A stretch of 64,000 bases of DNA from Acidobacteriota bacterium (GTDB taxonomy: Bacteria > Acidobacteriota > Polarisedimenticolia > Polarisedimenticolales > Polarisedimenticolaceae), in contig JAOTYK010000022.1 of NCBI GenBank assembly GCA_029861955.1, positions 1 to 64,000 of the forward strand, written 5' to 3'. The notes beneath the pieces are model-generated. The model was not told the origin of the DNA. It made no database searches and saw nothing but the letters and a program-made list of their open reading frames with translations. Position numbers and translations under genes: made by a program. Within the stretch, counting starts at the first letter, position 1, and the number at the start of each line of letters is the position of its first letter. Shown in pieces: positions 53,739 to 61,336 of this stretch.

Positions 53739-54845
53739 ATGGAATTCAAGGATCATGCCCTGCTACCAGACCGTGAGTACGAGGGCGTACTGTATGAGAA
53801 CCAACCGCTGCAACGCCCAAACGGAGAGATCGTAGAGGGTCTCCACGCCGCTCGGGTCACGTTGAACAATCCAAAGCAGTACAACTCCTATACGACTGAG
53901 ATGATCAAGGGAGTCATCGCAGGGATGCGACGGGCCTCCGACGATCGTGCGTGCGTCGCCGTCGTGTTCACCGGCGCCGGTCACAAGGCATTCTGCTCCG
54001 GTGGCAACACCGCAGAGTACGCAACGTACTACGCGGGTCGCCCGGAAGAGTACCGACAGTACATGCGTCTGTTCAACGACATGGTCAGCGCGATCCTTCA
54101 CTGCGATAAACCGGTGGTCTGTCGTGCCAATGGGATGCGCATCGGTGGGGGGCAGGAGATCGGGATGGCCTGTGACTTCACGGTCGCGCAAGATCTCGCC
54201 CTGTTCGGTCAGGCCGGCCCCAAGCACGGATCGGCGCCCGATGGCGGCAGCACCGACTTCCTTCCGCTGTTCGTGGGTATCGAGGCCGCGATGGAGAGTT
54301 GCACGCTCTGTCAGCCGTGGACCGCCCACAAGGCCAAGCGGTTGGGTCTGATCGGACGGATCATTCCCGCACTCAAGGTCAACGGCGAGTTCGTTCCCAA
54401 CCCACGGGCGATCACCGATCAATGGATCGACAGTCACGGCGAGATAGTCTACGGCGAGCCGCAAGTCGGAGACGCGGCACGCCAGGCGAAGGAGGCGATC
54501 GCGGCGGGCGAAGTGGATCTATCGCTGCTCGATCGCGAGGTGGATGCGTTGGTCTATCAGCTGGCGATGACGATGCCGGGCTGTCTCTCGAAGACGGTCG
54601 AGAGCATGCGAAAGCACAAGCTCGAACACTGGGATCGGAACCGGGAAACCAATCGAGCCTGGCTCGGGTTGAACATGATGACCGAGGGTCGAGCCGGATT
54701 CCGGGCCTTCCACGAGGGATCGCGGGAGTGCCGAGAGCCCGACTTCCTGTTGCTACGCCAGCGCCTGGCCGAGGGAGCCGTCTGGGGCGAGGAACTGGTG
54801 GACGAGATCCTCAGGAAGGCTCACGGTAAGGAGACGGTCGGTTGA
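53739..54845 (+). CDS. oah: 6-oxocyclohex-1-ene-1-carbonyl-CoA hydrolase (ring opening)
   Basis: 368 residues, crotonase fold with the extended length of Oah/BzdY. ARVTLNNPKQYNSYTTEM and FTGAGHKAFCSGGNTAEYA give the CoA-binding and oxyanion strands; ANGMRIGGGQEIGMACDFTVA, FGQAGPKHGSAPDGGSTDFLP and WLGLNMMTEGRAGFRAFHEG are characteristic of the family. It adds two waters and opens the ring to 3-hydroxypimelyl-CoA. It lies 6 bp after had and overlaps dch. Confidence 0.92.
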   Translation: MEFKDHALLPDREYEGVLYENQPLQRPNGEIVEGLHAARVTLNNPKQYNSYTTEMIKGVIAGMRRASDDRACVAVVFTGAGHKAFCSGGNTAEYATYYAGRPEEYRQYMRLFNDMVSAILHCDKPVVCRANGMRIGGGQEIGMACDFTVAQDLALFGQAGPKHGSAPDGGSTDFLPLFVGIEAAMESCTLCQPWTAHKAKRLGLIGRIIPALKVNGEFVPNPRAITDQWIDSHGEIVYGEPQVGDAARQAKEAIAAGEVDLSLLDREVDALVYQLAMTMPGCLSKTVESMRKHKLEHWDRNRETNRAWLGLNMMTEGRAGFRAFHEGSRECREPDFLLLRQRLAEGAVWGEELVDEILRKAHGKETVG

Positions 54846-55615
54846 GCCGGAACGAAACGGTCAGGCTGGAGCGCCTCGAGGGTGGACAGATCTGGCGCCT
54901 CTGGCTGGCCACGCCCAAGGCCAACATCCTCGACATGGATAAGGTCGAGAGGCTGAGCGCGCTCTTCTCGCAGGCGGCATCCGAGCAGAATCTGAAGGCG
55001 ATCCTCATCGAGGGCGAAGGCCCGCATTTTTCGTTCGGTGCCAGCGTCGAGGAACATCTTCCCGGCAAGGTCGACGCAATGATTCCCGGCTTTCACCAGT
55101 TGTTCGAGCGATTGTTCGATGCGGGCGTTCCGACGCTGGCGGCCGTGGGCGGTCAGTGTCTCGGCGGTGCCCTCGAACTGGCCAGTCTCTGCAACCGTGT
55201 GTTTGCTCACCCCGGGGCCATGCTGGGTCAACCGGAGATCGTCCTGGGCGTCTTCGCGCCGGTCGCGTCGGTCGCCCTCCCGGAGCGGATCGGGCGCAGT
55301 CGAGCCGAGGACCTGTGTCTCAGTGGTCGTAGTATCGGTGCCGAGGAGGCGCTACGCATCGGACTGGTCGACGCGATCGATGACGAGCCCGGCATGGCGG
55401 CATTGACGTACGCTCGCGAATACCTCGTTCCGCATTCCGCATCAAGTCTTCGCCTTGCACAGCGTGCCCTTCGTGATGGGTACCGGAAGCGTTTCAAACA
55501 AGAGTTGCGAAGCGTTGAAAGACTCTACCTTGACGGGTTGATGTCCACGAAGGACGCACACGAAGGGCTCTCCGCTTTCATGGAAAAACGAAAACCGGCC
55601 TGGAGAAACCAGTAG
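54842..55615 (+). CDS. dch: Cyclohexa-1,5-diene-1-carbonyl-CoA hydratase
   Basis: 257 residues, crotonase fold. TTG start overlapping the oah stop (TTGA). Features include KANILDMDKVERLSALF, IEGEGPHFSFGASVEEHLPG and VGGQCLGGALELASLCNRVFA. It hydrates the cyclic diene made by the benzoyl-CoA reductase to 6-hydroxycyclohex-1-ene-1-carbonyl-CoA, the Had substrate. Alone it could be taken for a general enoyl-CoA hydratase; the neighbours support Dch. Confidence 0.88.
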   Translation: MSRNETVRLERLEGGQIWRLWLATPKANILDMDKVERLSALFSQAASEQNLKAILIEGEGPHFSFGASVEEHLPGKVDAMIPGFHQLFERLFDAGVPTLAAVGGQCLGGALELASLCNRVFAHPGAMLGQPEIVLGVFAPVASVALPERIGRSRAEDLCLSGRSIGAEEALRIGLVDAIDDEPGMAALTYAREYLVPHSASSLRLAQRALRDGYRKRFKQELRSVERLYLDGLMSTKDAHEGLSAFMEKRKPAWRNQ

Positions 55616-56367
55616 TGACGCAGCCGCCGATCGATCTTGCGAGCCTGTCTCCCGAGCTGCTCCGTGGCAAGGTAGCGATGGTGACGGGGGGCGGAGGGGG
55701 GATCGGCCTCGCGACCGCTCGAATGCTGATGCACGCCGGCGCCCGCGTCGTGTCGGTCGACCTTGCCGGCAGGTCCGCGGCCGAGGGGGCGGAGTCGATC
55801 GAGTGCGATCTATCCGACTCTGCTCAGGTGACTCGGCTGTTTGCCGCATTCGACGCGGCGCACAAGCAACTCGACATGCTGGTCCACGCCGCCGGGACAA
55901 CACGAGACGGCGTCTCCTGGAAGATGAGCGACGAAGACTGGCGGAGCGTGCTGAGCGTCAATCTCGACTCCGCCTTCTTCCTGGCACGACAGGCCGTTCC
56001 GCGGATGCGTTCCTCGGGGGGTGGCGCGATCGTCTTGATCGCGTCGATCAACGGTGAACGCGGCAAGTTCGGGCAGACCAACTATGCGGCCAGCAAGGCC
56101 GGACTCATCGGACTCGGACGATCGTTGGCAAGAGAGACCGGGAAGTTCGGAATTCGTGTCAACGTCATTTCGCCCGGCTTGATCGAAACGGAGATGACCT
56201 CCGGGCTGCCGGAGGTCGACCGCCAACGAGCGATCGACGAGACCGTCCTGGGGGCGGCCGGCCAGCCAGAGGATGTTGCCGCGGTGGCCATGTTCCTCAC
56301 GTCACCCCTGAGCCGACACGTGACCGGCCAGGTCCTGCGCGTCGACGGCGGACAACTGATCGCTTGA
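55615..56367 (+). CDS. SDR-family dehydrogenase, probable 3-hydroxyacyl-CoA dehydrogenase of the pathway
   Basis: 250 residues from a GTG overlapping the dch stop by one base. Classical SDR motifs: TGGGGGIGLATARML for NAD(P), HAAGTTRDG, catalytic Ser/Tyr/Lys in IASINGERGKFGQTNYAASK and NVISPGLIETEM. It resembles FabG. In this operon the next step after ring opening would be oxidation of 3-hydroxypimelyl-CoA, which this enzyme could do (inference). A FabG-like fatty acid role is the alternative. Confidence 0.85.
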   Translation: MTQPPIDLASLSPELLRGKVAMVTGGGGGIGLATARMLMHAGARVVSVDLAGRSAAEGAESIECDLSDSAQVTRLFAAFDAAHKQLDMLVHAAGTTRDGVSWKMSDEDWRSVLSVNLDSAFFLARQAVPRMRSSGGGAIVLIASINGERGKFGQTNYAASKAGLIGLGRSLARETGKFGIRVNVISPGLIETEMTSGLPEVDRQRAIDETVLGAAGQPEDVAAVAMFLTSPLSRHVTGQVLRVDGGQLIA

Positions 56368-56414
56368 GGGCGACGCGCGGCTCCGCCGGTTTGCTAGCAT
56401 AACCCCCGAACGCC

Positions 56415-56651
56415 ATGATGAATCTCAAGGACATGCGTGTAGGTGCGACGGCGATCCTTGCCGAGATCGGTGGGGAGCGTACGTTTCGACGCCGCCTGAT
56501 GGAGATGGGCTTGCTCCCCGGCACCCCGGTTCGACTGATGCGTCGAGTCGAAGTAGGGGGCCTCGTCGAGCTGCGAGTTCGTGGATGCAGCGTCAGTCTC
56601 CGAGTGACCGAAGCGGATCGGCTTCGATTTGAGGCGGGCTCTGCGGAATGA
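56415..56651 (+). CDS. feoA: Ferrous iron transport protein A
   Basis: 78 residues, an SH3-like FeoA domain: LKDMRVGATAILAEIGGERT, RRRLMEMGLLPGTPVRLMRR and GGLVELRVRGCSVSLRVTEA. FeoA binds and supports FeoB at the inner membrane. It lies 47 bp after the SDR gene, so it may be part of the same transcript. Its stop overlaps the feoB start (ATGA). Confidence 0.94.
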   Translation: MMNLKDMRVGATAILAEIGGERTFRRRLMEMGLLPGTPVRLMRRVEVGGLVELRVRGCSVSLRVTEADRLRFEAGSAE

Positions 56652-58855
56652 AGCTTGTCCAGTTGACCGAGACTCCTCCGCTGGTCACCCTGTGCGGAAA
56701 CCCGAACACCGGCAAGACGTCGATATTCAATCGCCTGACCGGCAAGAACCAGAAGGTCGGCAACTATCCCGGTATCACCGTCGAGAAGTTCGTTGCACCG
56801 GTAAGCCTCGACGCAACACACCCCGCAGTCATCTGCGACGTGCCGGGCACCCATAGCCTCAGCGCTCGCAGCGCCGAGGAGCAGATCGCGATCCTGGCCA
56901 TCGCGGGCATTCCCCCATTGGAGCCACCGGATCTGACGGTCATCGTGGTCGATGCCACACAGCTATCACGCAACCTGTACCTGGTGTTGCAGATCATCGA
57001 AACAGGCGGTCCGGCGATCGTCGCCCTAAACATGGTCGATCTACTGAAGGGCGAGGGTCTTCAGATCGATGTGGCGAGGATGGAGCAGGAGCTGGGTATC
57101 CCGGTCGTTTCCGTCTCGGGTCTGAGCGGCGCGGGAATCGACACTTTACGTAAGCGCATGATCGAGGTGTTGGATCAGCCGGAGACGGGGCGGGCGACCT
57201 GTCGTTGGGCACCGACGGATCACCGTGTTCGAGAAGATATCGATCGCGTCGCTCGCGTTCTACCGGATGCGTGGTTGCGCAAGTCACCGGCGCGACGCGA
57301 GTCGCTGGCGATCTGGGCTCTCCTGTCCATCGCCGACGACGATGAACTCGGCTACGTGTCCAGCGAGCTCCGGGATGAAGTGAACGCGCGATACGCGGAG
57401 GCAGAGAAGCAGGGTCGCGAAATTGACCGCACGATCATCGCGAATCGGTTCGACTGGATCGATCGTCATCTGAAGAGTTTCCTGCAACAGGCCGAAACGG
57501 CCAGAAAGACGTTCACCGAACGCATCGACAGCGTCATGCTGCACCCCTGGATCGGGTTCGCCCTCTTCCTGGTCGTAATGGGAGTGACGTTTCAGGCGTT
57601 GTTCAGTTGGAGTGTGCCTGCGATCGAGTTTGTCGAATCCGGCATCGGTCTCCTCGTCAAGGGGACCCGCGCTGTTATGCCCGACGGACTGTTCACCGAG
57701 TTTTTGGTCGGCGGTGTCATCGCCGGAGTCGGCAGCGTCGTCGTCTTCCTTCCACAAATCCTTCTCCTGTTCTTCTTCATCGGGCTGATGGAGGATACCG
57801 GCTATATGGCTCGCGTCGCGTTCCTGATGGATCGATTGATGCGGGCGATGGGCCTGAACGGCCGAGCGTTTGTCCCCATGCTGTCCGGCTTTGCGTGCGC
57901 GGTACCGGCCGTCCTCGCAACAAGAACGATGGAGCGCCAGCGCGACCGATTCCTGACGATACTCGTGGTTCCATTGATGACTTGTAGTGCCCGCTTGCCG
58001 GTTTACACACTGATCATCGGTGCGCTATTTCCGCCATCTCGCGTCCTGGGCATCTTCCCCAAGCAGGGTCTCCTGATGCTGGCGATGTACGTCTTTTCCA
58101 CCGGCATGGCGCTGGTCGTCGCGGCGGTGCTCGGCCGGACGCTCCTGCCGGGTGGAAACGTGCCGCTGATCCTCGAGATGCCCTCGTACCGGCGACCCCA
58201 CGTTCGAGACGTGCTGCGCATGATGTGGCTCCGTTCTTCGGTCTTCCTGCGTGAGGCCGGCGGGATGATCTTGCTCTGCACCATCGTGTTATGGGTGCTG
58301 CTCAGTTTCCCCACCCATCCGAAACTGGATACCGATTACGACGCGCTACGGTCGGAGGCTCATCAGACGATGGGTGGAACCGCCCTTGCTGATCGGCTCG
58401 ACCAGTTGAATGACCAGGAGGAGGGAGCGATCTTCCGTCGTAGCTACGGCGCCCGGCTGGGGCAGACGATCGAGCCCGTTCTTGCCCCACTCGGTTTCGA
58501 CTGGAAGATCGGCGTAGGCATCATCGGAGCCTTCGCAGCTCGCGAAGTGTTCATCTCCACGATGGGTGTGGTGTATGGCGTGGGCTCGGAATCCGACGAG
58601 GGGTCGGTCACACTGCGTGCAAAGATCCACGATGAGACCCGCGACGACGGTCGCCCCGTCTACACGCCGCTGGTGGGATTGTCGTTGATGGTGTTCTTCG
58701 CGCTGGCTTGCCAGTGCATGAGCACGCTTGCGGTGGTCCGTCGCGAAACGAAGAGCTGGAGGCTGCCCGTATTCCTGTTCGCCTACATGACCGCGCTCGC
58801 ATGGGTCATGAGCTTTATCGTCTATCAGGGCGGAAGACTACTGGGATTTAGCTAG
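56648..58855 (+). CDS. feoB: Ferrous iron transporter B
   Basis: 735 residues. The N-terminal G domain has GNPNTGKT (17-24), VGNYPGITVEK and DVPGTHSL; a helical regulatory domain follows (~165-270), then membrane helices with Gate/core motifs (FLPQILLLFFFIGLMEDTGY, LSGFACAVPAVLATRTM, FAAREVFISTMGVVYG). It imports Fe(II) across the inner membrane, mostly under anoxic conditions. Position behind the benzoyl-CoA genes fits the iron demand of their Fe-S clusters. Its 3' end overlaps the convergent CRTAC1 gene by 18 bp. Confidence 0.96.
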   Translation: MKLVQLTETPPLVTLCGNPNTGKTSIFNRLTGKNQKVGNYPGITVEKFVAPVSLDATHPAVICDVPGTHSLSARSAEEQIAILAIAGIPPLEPPDLTVIVVDATQLSRNLYLVLQIIETGGPAIVALNMVDLLKGEGLQIDVARMEQELGIPVVSVSGLSGAGIDTLRKRMIEVLDQPETGRATCRWAPTDHRVREDIDRVARVLPDAWLRKSPARRESLAIWALLSIADDDELGYVSSELRDEVNARYAEAEKQGREIDRTIIANRFDWIDRHLKSFLQQAETARKTFTERIDSVMLHPWIGFALFLVVMGVTFQALFSWSVPAIEFVESGIGLLVKGTRAVMPDGLFTEFLVGGVIAGVGSVVVFLPQILLLFFFIGLMEDTGYMARVAFLMDRLMRAMGLNGRAFVPMLSGFACAVPAVLATRTMERQRDRFLTILVVPLMTCSARLPVYTLIIGALFPPSRVLGIFPKQGLLMLAMYVFSTGMALVVAAVLGRTLLPGGNVPLILEMPSYRRPHVRDVLRMMWLRSSVFLREAGGMILLCTIVLWVLLSFPTHPKLDTDYDALRSEAHQTMGGTALADRLDQLNDQEEGAIFRRSYGARLGQTIEPVLAPLGFDWKIGVGIIGAFAAREVFISTMGVVYGVGSESDEGSVTLRAKIHDETRDDGRPVYTPLVGLSLMVFFALACQCMSTLAVVRRETKSWRLPVFLFAYMTALAWVMSFIVYQGGRLLGFS

Positions 58856-61333
58856 ATAGCCACGGATCCGGCGATCCAGCGCGACGAACACGACATCCGG
58901 ATCATCGGTTCTATCCCAGTTCGTATACGCGTCTCCGAGCAATGTGGTCTCTTGATGCATCGTCTTCTTGACGTCACCTTCGGCGGCGGCACCCTCCGGC
59001 CGCCACTCCTCGCCTACGCCGGAAGCGTCTTGAAGCAGCTCTCTGGCGCCCCCGTTATCGCCCTCCTTCCACGCCAGGTAGCTCAGGAGAAACAACGCGT
59101 CTCCGGCGGTGGGATTCGTCGTTCGAATCCATCGCAGTCCCTGTCTGGCAGCGTCGGTGTCTCCGCGCACGATGTGAATTTCGGCAAGCACCATTCTGGC
59201 CCCGGTCGCCTCGGGGTTGATCGCGACGGCTCGGTCTAGCGCTTCCTCCGCTCGTTCGATCTCCTCGGATGATTTGGCGACGATCGCCTGGAGCGTGCCC
59301 CAACGTTTGAACGCCCGATGACTCTTCGGGTTGATCCGCATCAACTCTGCAAAACGAGCCAGCGCACCGTCGTCGTCGCCTTGCTCCGCCAGGCAGTTGC
59401 CGAGGTAGTAGATCGAATCCTCGTGGGACGGATCGAGCTGAAGCGCCTGCTCAAAAAGCCGTCCGGCCGCCACCGGATCTGCATCGACTTTCATCGCTCG
59501 CATCGCGGCCCGTTGAACTCTCCAGAACTCGGTGGTCTGTTCACGAGTCAGTTCGGTTCGCTTCGGCCCGCTCAGGCGACGTGGTTTTGGATCCCCTTCA
59601 CGCAACTCCCAGATCGTGTTTGCGTTCAGATCGGAGAAGGCGTCGACGTGACCGCTGGGCCAGTAGACGCTCATGGTATCGATCTGGTCGGCATCTCCCA
59701 GGCCGATGTGTAGGCGTCGCGTGCTGTGCGAGAGATAGGAGACCCCCGAAACGGCACGCCGCTGGACAACGTCTCCGACGTCAGCGACCACACGCGCTCC
59801 ATCGGTCGTCAATTGCAGTTGTACCCAGTTGTTCTGTGGGGTGTCATTTCGAAGAAGTCGCACGCCCTCGCCGACATCGACGAACAGCAGGTCCAGGTCG
59901 CCATCGTTGTCGTAGTCGGAGACCGCGAGTCCTCGGGAGACCTTCGGGATCGACAGGGACTCGATGAATGAAGCCATGTCGTGGAAGTAGGTCCCCCGAT
60001 CGTTCCACATCAGGAAGGGGAGTTCCGGCACCAGGCGGGTGCGCCGATCCTCTCGTTCGAACGTGCTTCCGTTGGCGACGACCAGATCGAGCCATCCGTC
60101 CGCGTCGAGATCGACGAACTCCGCGCCCCAGCCCACGCTCCGCAACGCGATCTGCCCGAGTCCCTTGAGGTCTGCCTGATCGACGAATCGGAGTAGCTGA
60201 TCGGCTCCGTCGGCCAGACGCGAGTCGTAGAGCGCGTTTTCCTGGGCCACCCAGTGCGTGACGAACAGGTCGTCATCTCCGTCCCGATTCCAGTCGCCGA
60301 CCGCCAGACCCATCGCACCTCGATAGTCGGCAACCCAGGCCGCGTGGCTCTCATCCTCCAGCCGACCCTCATGGTTGATGTAGAGCGCGTTGTCCGAAAT
60401 ATCGTTGGCGACGTAGAGATCGGGCCAACCGTCATCGTTGAGGTCATGCCACAGTGCGCCAAGACTTCGCCCATCGGGATTCGATACGCCCAGAGCCTCG
60501 GCGGACTCCGTGAAGCTGCCGGCGCCGTTGTTCACGAATAGTAGGTTTTGCTCCGCTTTGTAAGAGGCGGGGTTCAGCGTGTAAGGAATCTGGCGTCCGT
60601 ACTGCGCGGTGGAGCGATCACGACCCTTCGTGTCCGGGATGTATTGGACGTAGCCGCAAACGTAGAGGTCCAGGTCTCCGTCGCGATCGAAATCGGCCCA
60701 CGACGTGCCGGCCCAGTACCCGTCTCGAGACGGGATCGCGGGATCGTCCACAAACTGATCCCCATCGTTTCGAAACAGCCTCAACGCGTTGTAGCCCGAG
60801 ACCACCAGATCGAGTCGTCCATCCCCGTTGTAATCCGCCCACGAGGCGGCCATCCCGACCATGCGGACTTCGGGGAATCCCTCGACAGGGACGAACGTGC
60901 CGTCGCCCAGGTTCCGGTAAAGCACCGACGGCGCCAGCTTGTCCACAGGGGCACTCAGGGGCCCCCCGCCGCTGACCAGGAACAGATCCTCGTCGCCGTC
61001 GTTGTCGTAGTCTCCCCACGCCGCGCCACTGCCCATATCCTCCGGCAACTGAGACGAGCGCTCTCCGTCGAACATTCGAAACCCATCGAGACCGGCAGCG
61101 ACGCTGACATCGACGAAGCGGAATTCCGGTGCTCCATTCGGCACCTCTCGACTGAGCCCGCGGGTGATCTCCTGGTGTTCCTCTCCCGTCGCGTAGGTCC
61201 CAGGACTACTCGTCCGGAACGCGTAGACCGAGAGAAGCGTCACCACGACGACGACCACAACGACGATGATGATCGTGCGATAGAGGCGCCTACGACGACG
61301 TCCCAGTGGTCGCCTTGAGGAGTCGTTCGACAA
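58838..61333 (-). CDS. CRTAC1-like membrane-anchored FG-GAP/UnbV_ASPIC protein with TPR
   Basis: 831 residues from a TTG three nt after the multihaem cytochrome gene. A basic start and one membrane helix (TIIIVVVVVVVVTLLSVYAF) anchor it. FG-GAP/VCBS Ca-binding repeats run from ~95 to 470 (AAWGDYDNDGDEDLFLVSGG, WADYNGDGRLDLVVSG, HDLNDDGWPDLYVAND), followed by an ASPIC/UnbV domain (~495-590: SHSTRRLHIGLGDADQIDTM) and TPRs (~625-780). The propeller would face the periplasm. Coupling to the cytochrome gene suggests a shared extracytoplasmic role, not defined. Confidence 0.9.
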   Translation of the reverse strand: MSNDSSRRPLGRRRRRLYRTIIIVVVVVVVVTLLSVYAFRTSSPGTYATGEEHQEITRGLSREVPNGAPEFRFVDVSVAAGLDGFRMFDGERSSQLPEDMGSGAAWGDYDNDGDEDLFLVSGGGPLSAPVDKLAPSVLYRNLGDGTFVPVEGFPEVRMVGMAASWADYNGDGRLDLVVSGYNALRLFRNDGDQFVDDPAIPSRDGYWAGTSWADFDRDGDLDLYVCGYVQYIPDTKGRDRSTAQYGRQIPYTLNPASYKAEQNLLFVNNGAGSFTESAEALGVSNPDGRSLGALWHDLNDDGWPDLYVANDISDNALYINHEGRLEDESHAAWVADYRGAMGLAVGDWNRDGDDDLFVTHWVAQENALYDSRLADGADQLLRFVDQADLKGLGQIALRSVGWGAEFVDLDADGWLDLVVANGSTFEREDRRTRLVPELPFLMWNDRGTYFHDMASFIESLSIPKVSRGLAVSDYDNDGDLDLLFVDVGEGVRLLRNDTPQNNWVQLQLTTDGARVVADVGDVVQRRAVSGVSYLSHSTRRLHIGLGDADQIDTMSVYWPSGHVDAFSDLNANTIWELREGDPKPRRLSGPKRTELTREQTTEFWRVQRAAMRAMKVDADPVAAGRLFEQALQLDPSHEDSIYYLGNCLAEQGDDDGALARFAELMRINPKSHRAFKRWGTLQAIVAKSSEEIERAEEALDRAVAINPEATGARMVLAEIHIVRGDTDAARQGLRWIRTTNPTAGDALFLLSYLAWKEGDNGGARELLQDASGVGEEWRPEGAAAEGDVKKTMHQETTLLGDAYTNWDRTDDPDVVFVALDRRIRGYLAKSQ

Positions 61334-61336
61334 GCC

